Shown here: positions 21,130-33,265 of the stretch, piece after piece | Layout: every line of letters begins with the position of its first letter | Numbering within the stretch: the stretch's first letter is position 1 | Assembly: GCA_025667525.1 (NCBI GenBank) | Contig: CM046877.1 | Coordinates: forward strand, 263,225,706-263,289,705 | Source of the DNA: Glebionis coronaria | Lineage: Eukaryota > Streptophyta > Magnoliopsida > Asterales > Asteraceae | Direction: 5' to 3' | DNA: 64,000 nucleotides | Notes under the pieces: model-generated | Seen by the model: the letters and a program-made list of their open reading frames with translations, nothing else | What the model was told of the DNA's origin: nothing | The model's database searches: none | Made by a program: the position numbers and the translations under genes

Positions 21130-22208
21130 TGATGTAGTGGTTTTACCACCCTTTAGGAAAAGGATGACAAAAGTGGCAAGTATTAAGTGGCACGTTTTAG
21201 GAAAAAACGCGAAACCGAACAAATGCGGGTTCGTTCTCGAGGAGGTGTGTGGATTAATGTGCCAAAATATATAACCAAAGGTTTAGGGTAGTGTCGTTTC
21301 TAGATGAGAAAAGAAAGAAAAACTAAGACGAGCTACGATTACAATTAAACTACGACGAAAGACGTAAAACGCGAACGTAAGTACGTAAAACGTGAAAATT
21401 TAAAAATTTTATGCTAAAAACAAATTAAAAATGAAAAAGTAGTACAAAATAATATAAATAAGGATAAAAATCTAATAAAAATATTTTAAAACCTTTTATT
21501 AATTAAATATTCAATTTTTAATGCTAATTAAAGCCCAAAAATTAAATATAATTAAGAAAAAGCCCAAAATATTTTTTTATTGGAAAAATAACTCACTTAT
21601 ATGATTTAAAAACTAAAAAGTATTTTTCCTAAATTTTAAAAACTATTTTTCTGTTTTTAAATTACTAAAAACTATTTTAAAACTAAAATAATTATAAAAA
21701 ATAATAAAATAATGCCAAAAATAATTGAACAATTTTAAAAATCCTAATTTACTCTAATGAATAGTAGAAAAATGAAAAAGTTTGAAAAATCAAATATTTT
21801 TCACTAAAAGACAAAACAGTATACAATTTAAACCCTAATTAACTTAAATTAATTCTAAAAATTAAATAAAAGGTGAACAGTAAAAACTTTTTTAACCAAA
21901 AATCTTAAAATGTTTTTCCTAATCTAAGAAAAATGTTTAAACTGAAAAACAAGTATTTTTGGCACTAAATGACAAAAACAGAAATAATAAAAGTTAATTA
22001 AAAAGGCTAATTAATCAAAAAAATATAAAATGAACAGTAAATAAAAATCTAATTAAACAGAAAAATCATAAATAAAATAAGAAAAATAACAAAACTGGTT
22101 TCAAAGTCTAATTCCCATTTTAGGTCACTAAAGACAAAAAATTAAGAAAACTGACAATGACATGTGACCCCCTTTTGTCCTTTAGCTTAGCAGGGGAAAC
22201 CTTTACAC

Positions 22209-22237
22209 AAGCAGTGGGAAGTGAGTTCCCACTGCTT
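22209..22237 (-). other. Stem-loop X in the C-family LTR
   Basis: AAGCAGTGGGAA, loop GTGAG, TTCCCACTGCTT: 12-bp perfect stem. The other LTR has it at 30308-30336. The diverged solo LTR has TATCAGTGGGAA/TTCCCACTGATA at 62330-62358, with paired changes. Confidence 0.7.
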
Positions 22238-22312
22238 TCACAAAAAACGGGTCTGGGCACTTTTATGCCTAGATCTTGAGTGTTGCTTGGACTGGAGGGC
22301 AAACAAAGGCAC

Positions 22313-22337
22313 CCCCACAACCAGTTGGGTTGTGGGG
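22313..22337 (-). other. Stem-loop Y in the C-family LTR
   Basis: CCCCACAACC, loop AGTTG, GGTTGTGGGG: 10-bp perfect stem. Other copies at 30412-30436 and, on the opposite strand of the window, 62229-62253. In the transcript it precedes X. Confidence 0.7.
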
Positions 22338-23426
22338 AGTCAACAAAATATAAAAAACAATAAGCTGATTCACAAAATGAAGCTCAAAAGCTCTAAACAG
22401 TTACTGTAATTTAGAAAGAGGGCTTGGGCAGTTTTGCTGAAGTGTTTGGCAGTTGGGTGAGTTTTGGTTGGCCAAAAACTCACTCAACCCACTCACAAAC
22501 TCCCTCTAAGCACATACAAATCCTAACTTACCCTGATTCCTAACAGCCTCTAAGATTTCTATGGCAAAAATTCACAAAAATCATGCAGTTAAGGCAGTTT
22601 ACTGATTTTAGGCAATGTTTTACCAAAACTAGCATGCAATACTTCACAAAGCTTTCCAAATCCTACTCAATCAACTAATAAAACTCAAAGCTACCAAAGG
22701 GAGTGGGCTTAGACAGATTTAAGACCAAGAGTTTCTCACAAACTCATGCTAAAACCTAAATCCAAACACCCCTTAAAAACAGAAACATGAAATTTTAACA
22801 AAGATTTCTAACCTAACTTGCATCAAACCTGATCAAATCATCCCTACATTTTTCAAATCATCCAGCAAACATATTCTAACACTTGTCCCTATCATCCACA
22901 AACATAATCCTAAAAATCACTCTAGCCAAAAACCTTTTTCAAGCAAGTATAGAAGAGAAAGTTTTATACCTTGTGACCCTACATCCAGGGATCACCAAGG
23001 CAGCTTTGCCTTTTCCATCAAGCCCGGGCTTGAGCTGACCAAGTTCAGGGAGTGGTTGTTGGTATGAGTAGAGAGATTGATGGATTTCAAAAGAAAACAG
23101 CCACCACCTTCAATATGTAAGATTTGTTCCTGCCAAGATATCAAACAAAGAAAAGAGAGTGACCTGGGTAAACAAGCTTATAGGAGTATAAGTCTAGCTT
23201 ATTGATTAAGCTAGCTTATCTCTTTAAGCTGATAAAAAAAAATAGCTTTTTCAAACAAATTTTCTTGAAACTTATTTTTGATAAAAGTGAAACCCTTTTT
23301 TTCATCCAAAAATACTTTCAAACTAATACTGAAATAAAAATTATGGGAACTCAGATTATGCAACTCAAACTCTTTTCATTTTCATTACTTAAAATTTAAA
23401 GATTACAAAATCTGGAACAAAGTGAA

Positions 23427-23454
23427 ATAAAGGGTACATGCACCCTTTATATAC
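23427..23454 (-). promoter_or_regulatory. TATA box fused to inverted repeat, element C 3' LTR
   Basis: On the minus strand TATATAAAGGGT, loop GCATGT, ACCCTTTAT: the TATA box overlaps the first arm of a 9-bp stem (23427-23450). The other LTR has the same at 31526-31553. Confidence 0.65.
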
Positions 23455-24531
23455 TGAATGGTAGAATAATCTAGAATACATAAAAAATGCTAAACCCTAA
23501 TATCTAAATTTCCAAGTCTGCCCTTTGATTTGAATCTTCAAAAGTGGTCAATGGGGTGCCATGTGATTGATGAGCTGTTAGGATGATCTTGGACGTCCTT
23601 TGACCATTGGGGAACAAGTTACTTCATCTGGACCATTGATCTTCTGCCATATTCGTCTTCATGTGAAGTTGTGGGGCAGGGCACAGCTGGGGAGAGCACA
23701 TGGGATAGATGGTGATGTTTTTGGGGTGTGGGTTTGGATGAGAGTGGGTTAAATTAAGGTTCTGGAAACTTATGGGTAAAACCCCTTTGATTTGTGGGTG
23801 GTAGGGATTAGGGTTTATAAGATGGGTTAAGGGGTAATTAGGAGGATGATGATGAACAGGGAATGTTTCCCACGTTTTTTAAAAAGTTTAAACATAATAA
23901 AAAATCTGTTTTATTAACTTGGTAAGTGGGTTTTGACGTGGAGGAAAAAAGGCTGGTGATTGGTTGTTTTTAGGTAGTGGATGACGTGGCTGGCTATGGT
24001 TGGCTAGGTTTTGTTTGCGTGTCTCCCCATTTTGGCCCCTATACTTCCTGTCTCTTGTCTCTTTGTAAATAAAATCCAACAACGCCCAATATGCATGTGA
24101 CAACTTTGGCCAAGTTGTCATTTTTGGCACAATGTATTAGCAAGCTTTTACCAAGGGTTTAAAATGCACAATTTGCATTCTTCAAGGGCCAAAATGGTAT
24201 ATTCTTGAAACATAAGGGACCCTATTGTAATATTTGAGATTTTCAGGGGTATTAAGTGACAAGTCTTCAATTCATGAGGGACCAATCTTGCAATTTCTTC
24301 AAACTTCAAGGGCAATTTTGTAAAATCATGATTCGGGTCCGGTTCTTTGTGCGGCTTCGTTTCCCGTGTTCGTTTTTGCTTGATTCCTGTGATCATTTGT
24401 TGATTTCACGATATCCGCACCTAAAATACACAAGACACAAATACAAGCATATATATGGGTATTTTGATGATATTTTAAGCGTTTTAAGCCCGATTTGGAC
24501 GATGAGACTATGTATAATTGCAGTCTCATCA

Positions 24532-24542
24532 CTCCCCCATAC
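24532..24542 (-). other. Polypurine tract of element C
   Basis: Minus strand AGTATGGGGGAG runs up to the LTR start TGATGAG. Confidence 0.75.
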
Positions 24543-26375
24543 TAAACCATTGCCGTGTCCCCACGCAATGCTAGAATTAAGTATCGTAGCATTTCCAAAA
24601 TTCATTTTATGATGACATTTATTGAAGACGTAAATTTAAATAAACTACTACACGTGTTTTAGACATAATGTAATGTTTTCATCTCGAGAACGTGACTTTT
24701 GGGTTCATAGAACAAGAACACCTGAATGCTTCGTTAGAAATAATTTCGTCGTCCTCGATTTTCACCCAATTCCATGCTAAGCGTGTAACGAGATCATTGT
24801 TATTATAAGTTAGCAACACGAACACATCTCATGAGTGTTAATTACGAACCTAAACTCCCTTATTCCTAATTGGTATCTCTTATATTTTATTTTGTCATAA
24901 TGATCACGAGGATACATCATTGACTTACGCGTGAATAGAGATTAAGTCTAAAAAAATAGAGTTTTAACGGTGTAACCAAAATCATTAAATTAATAATTCA
25001 TCCTAATAGACAACGATGTCAAAAAATTAAGTCAACAAGAAGGATCGATAAACACGGTTTTATAACGGTTTTGAACATGAGACTTATTACCAAGACTTTT
25101 ATACGCCCCCTAACGGAAGGGCCTTATTATCTTTGGTTTACCTCCATCTTTTATTCAACTTCGCCATGAAGCTTTTATTATGACTTCGGTCTTGCCTTGC
25201 CTTTTATTATCCGCCATCATCGGTGGTTTTATTAGCCAAAGACGTATATCCTCACGCTAAAGCGAATTTTGGATCTTTAAAGCTTCGAAGATTAAGGCTT
25301 GATTCACTTTCAATTTTGCATAGATTTTAGGCCTTGTGGGGCTTCAAATTGTTGCTTAATTTAGGTGAGCACTTGAAATCTTATTATTAGGTGAAGCTTT
25401 CGATTATTCGGGTGCCAATACTTCAAAACCGTGACGCTGGCGATACCTTAATGTTTTCCCAATTTAATTACATGGAAGCTACTAAAACAAATTAGAAACC
25501 AACAATAGTGACTAAACCGCCAAATCAATATTTATTAACAATTTATTATGCAAAAGCGTGGGGAGAATAAGCTAATAATTACTACACATGAGATCGTGAC
25601 GATTACGAGACTTATAGATAACTCTATCATTTCTCGTCCTCGTTTAAGAGACTTAGCCTAAAAAAGTTAAGGAATCGAAGCTAAGTGCTCAACACGCACG
25701 GTCGAGTAAAAAATTACTCTTATTCTCACCATCGGAAAACCTACATTCGTGTCTTAAACACTTATGAAAAACTAGAAAAAATTTTAAAATTTGGCCATTT
25801 TTAGCCTTATTTGCAACAAAACGATAACAAAAAGATGAAAATTGGATTGCGTGGTGACGTAAGCAAGGTGAAGTATCTACTCACCCCCCATACTAAAGTT
25901 AAACATTGTCCTCAATGTTTCGAGTCTAGGGGTGCAAACACCCCCATACTAGAGACGAAGTCGAATGCTTAATCTCGAGCATGGAAAGGGTAAAACGAAT
26001 AACCTAAAAGCCGTTTATGAATTATGCTATTAAGATAATCGTTAGAACATAAAAGGATACCATCGGATATCGGAATCTCCAAAGGCAACGATCGAAGCTC
26101 AAGTGATCCATAAAACGAACACGAGAGGCTTCAATGATGACGATGAACCTAATAGATCACAATCACAAACAACCACGGAACAAAGGTTGGAAGAGCACAA
26201 GTCCCCTCGTTACGTTAACTAAGAAAGCAATAATATGTACATGGATAAGCATGGGTCTCCCCCACGAGGCACCTTGTTTTTGTTAACCGAGTCAAAAGCT
26301 CGACTCGAATCCCCATAAATGTGATCATTTAGGAATATCCTTGGTTCGGTCATTTTTGGTGGGACTTACATGTAA
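24543..26375 (-). other. Noncoding 3' region of element C
   Basis: Contains PPT-like AGTATGGGGG tracts (near 25887, 25940 and, in the coding part, 26700), the hairpin AAACATTG/CAATGTTT (25901-25920) and the post-ORF hairpin CGAGTC-N8-GACTCG (26288-26307) followed by an AACAAGG..GGGGGAGACCC block. The layout is the same as in family 1, with the family's own purine motif. Confidence 0.6.
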
Positions 26376-28357
26376 TCAAGGCCCAAAAGCAACCGTATAT
26401 AAAGGCAAAACCTCTATACCAGGATCAAAGATCGTGTCTTCGTTTTCGGATGATAAACGAAACAACACGACTTCAAGTAACATCGTCCCAAAGGGACACA
26501 AGAAAATAGCATAAGAAGAGAAGGGTGGGACAATGGTTGGGCATAAAAATCGAGTTACTCGAGGTAAACTCTCACCGTAAGTGTAGAAAGGATTTCTAGT
26601 GACTACTTCGGTAAAAGACCGAGATTTTATCTTAAACGTGATACCGGGGTCAAAAATCTCGTCCTCGGTGGAGAAGTGTGAGGGAACAAATGGGGCTTCC
26701 CCCATACTAGATCCACACAAAACGTCGTCAAAAGAAGTAGACGCGTTTGTAGCAAGTTCAATTAAACGAGGTGATGACGGAGTTAACTTTGGAAAAATTT
26801 TCAAATCAATTGTAAATCTTTTTCTTTTTCATTTTTTAACTCTTTGTTACAAAAACCTAAGTTGATTAAATTGAAAATATTTGGTGTTTCTAAAATAATT
26901 CTAGGCACACTTAAAATTTCCACATTTATCTTGAAGGCGGGAGGAGGATTTGAATTTTTAAAACGTGAATCAATTAACAAAACATCCCCCTCCGAGCTAA
27001 CGCAACGGTCCTCATCAAACTCGAAAATCGAAAGCGGGTTATCAAGAATACGTTTGATCTCGCAAAAATCTCCATTGGGATCAAAAACGTCTTCTCTTCC
27101 TCGTGGAAGAGGGTGAGCAATAAGGTCGTCGATAATCGAGTCGCTAGCTTCAACCGTCGTGAAACTAGGAAAAGAAGGCTCTTCGATTGAAGATTTTGCC
27201 TTTGTCGTTTCGACCTCGATATCGAAAAATGTATCGATGTGAGCAAGGCCATCGGCGGACTTCTCACATGATAAATCCAAAATCTCACTCGGTGTGAGAT
27301 TAGGAGTAAAAGGCTCGTCTCGTGACGATTTTGCCTTGACGGTTTCAACTTTGTCCTTCGAAGGGATCGAACGTGGGTTTTCAAACATTTTAGCAAAACT
27401 ACTAACACGTCCCTTCGGAATTAATTTTCGTTCATCTTGTAAAAACGAGGGTTCAACGATTTCCTTTAAAACCTTTTCACATTTTTCTTTTTTAAAATCA
27501 TTTAATGGAATTTCTTCGTCAAAATTAAGTGTATATTGATTTAGAAAATCCTCAATAATTTCATCCTCATTAGAAAAATTAGGTTCACAAGGTATTAGAT
27601 TTAAAACTCCCAAGTATCCTACGAGTTTTTCCTTTGGTTTATTTTCAAAAACATTTTTGAAAACTTCGTTGGATGACTTTTTCGTTTCCTCTACGGTTTT
27701 GCAAGACGATGAAGGTTGCACGACTCTAAAATTCGAGAGATATGGATTAATGTGAGACGTACGAGTCTTAGGAGTCGATAAAGCTTTAACCTCTCCCTCG
27801 GAATTAGGATTGGTGTTATTAGATAAAGAATTAAATTTTTCCACTAAGCCCTCGAACATTAAAAGAATTTTATCTCTCTCTCTATCATAATTTTCTCTTT
27901 CAATAGCATGATTTTCCTTAATGCTATCCACATATCCTTTCCACATCTCTTCATTTTGATCATACAAACGTTGTTGCTATTCAATATGGGTGTCATAATC
28001 GTTTTCCATTTTTTTGAAAGTGTCCCTTTGGGTTGTCATTCGTTTATTACAAGTTTCCTTAAGGCTAGATAATTGTTCTTCCACCATCGTTAATTTCTCA
28101 TTATTTCGTCTCACTAAATCATTAAAGGCATTATGAAAAGACTCATTATTGCAATTAAAAGACGGATCATACGACGAATAAAACGAAGACGATGGGTGAC
28201 CTTGGTCGTAAGATTGAAAATTGTTACCAAGATCACGTGGAGTGGGGTTATATATATAACCCCCTCGACCTCCATTAACCTCACAATAAAAACAATTGGC
28301 ACCATCGGGCGGGCCTCCACAATTTGGACACGAATAATATCCACCATGATTTGACAT
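26376..28357 (-). pseudogene. Zinc-ribbon-like acidic protein of element C, broken
   Basis: Minus strand. ATG at 28357, then CPNCGGPPDGANCFYC (CX2CX8CX2C) within the first 25 residues, a low-complexity stretch, and a coiled-coil-like segment (EEQLSSLKETCNKR). An in-frame TAG at 27979-27977 interrupts it. The same frame stays open to 26801 (Glu/Lys-rich), then a frame change leads to the last 140 codons ending at 26376. That tail has two copies of the EDxIFDPGI motif found in A and D. No capsid, knuckle of CCHC type or enzyme domain is visible. With one stop and one frameshift this copy is unlikely to make the full protein. Confidence 0.65.
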
Positions 28358-29206
28358 GATGCAACAAGAACGGTGTTACGAGAATTAAACGTTATAGAGG
28401 GTGAAAGAAGAGAATTATGAAATTAGAGGGAATGTAGAAGATTATTTTTGTGCTTTTGATTGTTTTTAATTTTTTTGGTATTTTGAATGTATTACGTAGA
28501 CAAAAATCTACAAATCTCTCCTCGAATCGATTTTCTCGATTAAAGGAGCCTCAAGGAATGAAAACGATCACGTGGAGTGAACGCCTTCGATGACTTTAGA
28601 ACGTTGGTGGAACACCAAAACGTTCAAGAGGGTTTAATCTTGAAAACAAGCAAATATATATACGTAGATAATACTTTGGTTGGCAAACCCTCGATTAGCC
28701 TTTTTTCTCAAAACACGCACAAGCAAGCGGAGGAAACGAGGCAGCGCTAAGCACTTAAGAGCCTTTTTCCTTTAGGTCGTGAAATACAACCGCCTTATAC
28801 CCACCTTATAGTTTGTGTTAATTGAAATCAAGCCTCACGAAAGTATTTATCTATTTTGCCTTTTACTTTTGCTTTGGATTCGAATACAATGATCGAGTGA
28901 TGAAATCCCGAATCAAGGTTGTGATTTCTCACGTATTTGGAGTACTTGTATTTTTATTGTTCTACGTAAATACAATATATTAGTAATATTCACAATAAAA
29001 ACGAAAACCAATATATCTACAATATAGTAAAATGATGTTGTGTGTTTAATTTAGGAAAACTAAACACAATTTATTTGGATACTATAATATAATAAGGAAA
29101 AATAACAAAAATGAGTATGTACGATATTCACGCTTTTCAAAATGTGAAAAGCAAAAACGCACCACTCACAAAAACACGATACTAATAATGGCACACTAAA
29201 AACACC
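28358..29206 (-). other. Leader of element C
   Basis: About 850 bases between PBS and ORF. AT-rich, with no ORF on the element strand and no similarity to the leader of family 1 that I can see. Confidence 0.5.
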
Positions 29207-29224
29207 TCCCCGGCAGCGGCGCCA
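29207..29224 (-). other. Primer binding site of element C
   Basis: Minus strand TGGCGCCGCTGCCGGGGA, three bases below the 5' LTR end. An 18-base tRNA-Asp type site. Confidence 0.8.
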
Positions 29225-29227
29225 AAC

Positions 29228-32200
29228 TGATGTAGTGGTTTTACCACCCTTTAGGAAAAGGATGACAAAAGTGGCAAGTATTAAGTGGCACGTTTTAGGA
29301 AAAAACGCGAAACCGAACAAATGCGGGTTCGTTCTCGAGGAGGTGTGTGGATTAATGTTCCAAAATATATAATCAAAGGTTTAGGGTAGTGTCGTTTCTA
29401 GATGAGAAAAGAAAGAAAAACTAAGACGAGCTACGATTACAATTAAACTACGACGAAAGACGTAAAACGCGAACGTAAGTACGTAAAACGTGAAAATTTA
29501 AAAATTTTAAGCTAAAAACAAATTAAAAATGAAAAAGTAGTTCAAAATAATATAAATCAGGATAAAAATCTAATAAAAATATTTTAAAACCTTTTATTAA
29601 TTAAATATTCAATTTTTAATGCTAATTAAAGCCCAAAAATTAAATATAATTAAGAAAAAGCCCAAAATATTTTTTTATTGGACAAATAACTCACTTATAT
29701 TATTTAAAAACTAAAAAGTATTTTTCCTAAATTTTAAAAACTATTTTTCTATTTTTAAATTACTAAAAACTATTTTAAAACTAAAATAATTATAAAAAAT
29801 AATAAAATAATGCCAAAAATAATTGAACAATTTTAAAAATCCTAATTTACTCTAATGAATAGTAGAAAAATGAAAAAGTTTGAAAAATCAAATATTTTTC
29901 ACTAAAAGACAAAACAGTATACAATTTAAACCCTAATTAACTTAAATTAATTCTAAAAATTAAATAAAAGGTGAACAGTAAAAACTTTTTTAACCAAAAA
30001 TCTTAAAATGTTTTTCCTAATCTAAGAAAAATGTTTAAACTGAAAAACAAGTATTTTTGGCACTAAATGCCAAAAACAGAAATAATAAAAGTTAATTAAA
30101 AAGGCTAATTAATCAAAAAAAATATAAAATGAACAGTAAATAAAAATCTAATTAAACAGAAAAATCATAAATAAAATAAGAAAAATAACAAAACTGGTTT
30201 CAAAGTCTAATTCCCATTTTAGGTCACTAAAGACAAAAAATTAAGAAAACTGACAATGACATGTGACCCCCTTTTGTCCTTTAGCTTAGCAGGGGAAACC
30301 TTTACACAAGCAGTGGGAAGTGAGTTCCCACTGCTTTCACAAAAAACGGGTCTGGGCACTTTTATGCCTAGATCTTGAGTGTTGCTTGGATTGGAGGGCA
30401 AACAAAGGCACCCCCACAACCAGTTGGGTTGTGGGGAGTCAACAAAATATAAAAAACAATAAGCTAATTCACAAAATGAAGCTCAAAAGCTCTAAACAGT
30501 TACTGTAATTCAGAAAGAGGGCTTGGGCAGTTTTGCTGAAGTGTTTGGCAGTTGGGTGAGTTTTGGTTGGCCAAAAACTCACTCAACCCACTCACAAACT
30601 CCCTCTAAGCACATACAAATCCTAACTTACCCTGATTCCTAACAACCTCTAAGATTTCTATGGCAAAAATTCACAAAAATCATGCAGTTAAGGCAGTTTA
30701 CTGATTTTAGGCAATGTTTTACCAAAACTAGCATGCAATACTTCACAAAGCTTTCCAAATCCTACTCAATCAACTAATAAAACTCAAAGCTACCAAAGGG
30801 AGTGGGCTTAGACAGATTTAAGACCAAGAGTTTCTCACAAACTCATGCTAAAACCTAAATCCAAACACCCCTTAAAAACAGAAACATGAAATTTTAACAA
30901 AGATTTCTAACCTAACTTGCATCAAACCTGATCAAATCATCCCTACATGTTTCAAATCATCCAGCAAACATATTCTAACACTTGTCCCTATCATCCACAA
31001 ACATAATCCTAAAAATCACTCTAGCCAAAAACCTTTTTCAAGCAAGTATAGAAGAGAAAGTTTTATACCTTGTGACCCTACATCCAGGGATCACCAAGGC
31101 AGCTTTGCCTTTTCCATCAAGCCCGGGCTTGAGCTGACCAAGTTCAGGGAGTGGTTGTTGGTATGAGTAGAGAGATTGATGGATTTCAAAAGAAAACAGC
31201 CACCACCTTCAATATGTAAGATTTGTTCCTGCCAAGATATCAAACAAAGAAAAGAGAGTGACCTGGGTAAACAAGCTTATAGGAGTATAAGTCTAGCTTA
31301 TTGATTAAGCTAGCTTATCTCTTTAAGCTGATAAAAAAAAATAGCTTTTTCAAACAAATTTTCTTGAAACTTATTTTTGATAAAAGTGAAACCCTTTTTT
31401 TCATCCAAAAATACTTTCAAACTAATACTGAAATAAAAATTATGGGAACTCAGATTATGCAACTCAAACTCTTTTCATTTTCATTACTTAAAATTTAAAG
31501 ATTACAAAATCTGGAACAAAGTGAAATAAAGGGTACATGCACCCTTTATATACTGAATGGTAGAATAATCTAGAATACATAAAAAATGCTAAACCCTAAT
31601 ATCTAAATTTCCAAGTCTGCCCTTTGATTTGAATCTTCAAAAGTGGTCAATGGGGTGCCATGTGATTGATGAGCTGTTAGGATGATCTTGGACGTCCTTT
31701 GACCATTGGGGAACAAGTTACTTCATCTGGACCATTGATCTTCTGCCATATTCGTCTTCATGTGAAGTTGTGGGGCAGGGCACAGCTGGGGAGAGCACAT
31801 GGGATAGATGGTGATGTTTTTGGGGTGTGGGTTTGGATGAGAGTGGGTTAAATTAAGGTTCTGGAAACTTAGGGGTAAAACCCCTTTGATTTGTGGGTGG
31901 TAGGGATTAGGGTTTATAAGATGGGTTAAGGGGTAATTAGGAGGATGATGATGAACAGGGAATGTTTCCCACGTTTTTTAAAAAGTTTAAACATAATAAA
32001 AAATCTGTTTTATTAACTTGGTAAGTGGGTTTTGACGTGGAGGAAAAAAGGCTGGTGATTGGTTGTTTTTAGGTAGTGGATGACGTGGCTGGCTATGGTT
32101 GGCTAGGTTATGTTTGTGTGTCTCCCCATTTTGGCCCCTATACTTCCTGTCTCTTGTCTCTTTGTAAATAAAATCCAACAACGCCCAATATGCATGTGAC

Positions 32201-32630
32201 AACTTTGGCCAAGTTGTCATTTTTGGCACAATGTATTAGCAAGCTTTTACCAAGGGTTTAAAATGCACAATTTGCATTCTTCAAGGGCCAAAATGGTATA
32301 TTCTTGAAACATAAGGGACCCTATTGTAATATTTGAGATTTTCAGGGGTATTAAGTGACAAGTCTTCAATTCATGAGGGACCAATCTTGCAATTTCTTCA
32401 AACTTCAAGGGAAATTTTGTAAAATCATGATTCGGGTCCGGTTCTTTGTGCAGCTTCGTTTCCCGTGTTCGTTTTTGCTTGATTCCTGTGATCATTTGTT
32501 GATTTCACGATATCCGCACCTAAAATACACAAGACACAAATACAAGCATATATAGGGGTATTTTGATGATATTTTAAGCGTTTTAAGCCCGATTTTGACG
32601 TTGAGACTATGTATAATTGCAGTCTCATCA
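29228..32630 (-). repeat. 5' LTR of element C
   Basis: Begins on the minus strand at 32630 and ends at 29228. It carries the TATA palindrome (31526-31553), stem-loop Y (30412-30436) and stem-loop X (30308-30336), identical to the 3' copy. Confidence 0.9.
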
Positions 32631-33250
32631 AATCTCTCAAAACTTCAAGTGAAGAAACTCCTATTGAAGAGAAGACCATAATTTCAAGAACGTCTCTCAA
32701 GATTCTAAGTATGAAGTCGCTGCCAAATATTGGTCCGAGAAAGGTATTAAATCGTGAAGCGAGTTATGCCAAGATATGAACTTTATGAGGTCCCGAGAAG
32801 CAGTTTTAAAAGATGTTGTCCTTTAGCTAACTATTGATTAAATCGTTCTACTTTATTTTCAGCCTAAATAAATTATCGAATAAGTCAACAATGCATCCTC
32901 GTGATCATTCAAGACAATCATAAAATATAAGAGATACACCTAGGAATAAGGGAGTCTAAGTGAATAATTAGGCCACATGAGTTTGTGTTAGTTTGCTAGC
33001 TTATAACAACAATGATCTCGTTTTTAAGCTTGGTTTGGGGAACGTGAAACTTGAGGGTGATAAACATTCATGACATTCCAAAACCCTAAGGTAAGTTTTT
33101 GATCTTTTTACTTGTTTTTCTTCCTTTGAATATTTTATAATTTTCTATCTTAATGTCTTATGTTTAATAAAGGCCAAAGTGGATCGATTATGATGGAAAA
33201 TGTAAAACTTGCTTTGTAATTAATGCATTGCATGAGGACATTGCAATGGT
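32631..33250 (+). other. Noncoding 3' region of element B, right part
   Basis: Resumes element B after element C, beginning with the second AATCT. It matches 54301-54898 of D. No ORF. Confidence 0.7.
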
Positions 33251-33265
33251 CAAGTGTAGGGGATT
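33251..33265 (+). other. Polypurine tract of element B
   Basis: CAAGTGTAGGGGATT directly before the 3' LTR. Confidence 0.8.

Larger units (their letters stand above)
21130..24531 (-). repeat. 3' LTR of element C
   Basis: Canonical TG...CA ends. Long for a plant LTR. It contains a TATA-box palindrome (23427-23454) and two downstream stem-loops (22313-22337 and 22209-22237). ORFs inside are repeated in the other LTR and show no protein features. Confidence 0.9.
21130..32630 (-). mobile_element. Element C: RT-less gypsy element, family 2
   Basis: TSD AATCT at 21125-21129 and 32631-32635; element D has one uninterrupted GAATCTCTC at this point (54301), confirming the insertion. LTRs 21130-24531 and 29228-32630 (3402 and 3403 bp) are nearly identical by eye, so the insertion is young. 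On the minus strand: PBS TGGCGCCGCTGCCGGGGA (29224-29207), leader, ORFs 28357-26376, a 1.8-kb noncoding part, PPT at 24542-24532. LTR starts TGATGAGACTGC and ends CTACATCA. No gag capsid, protease, RT or integrase. Confidence 0.9.

Noticed and set aside
22120..32700. Many ORFs of 60-118 codons inside the two C LTRs
   Set aside because: They recur because the LTRs are repeated; several overlap on opposite strands and cover the stem-loops; no protein features.
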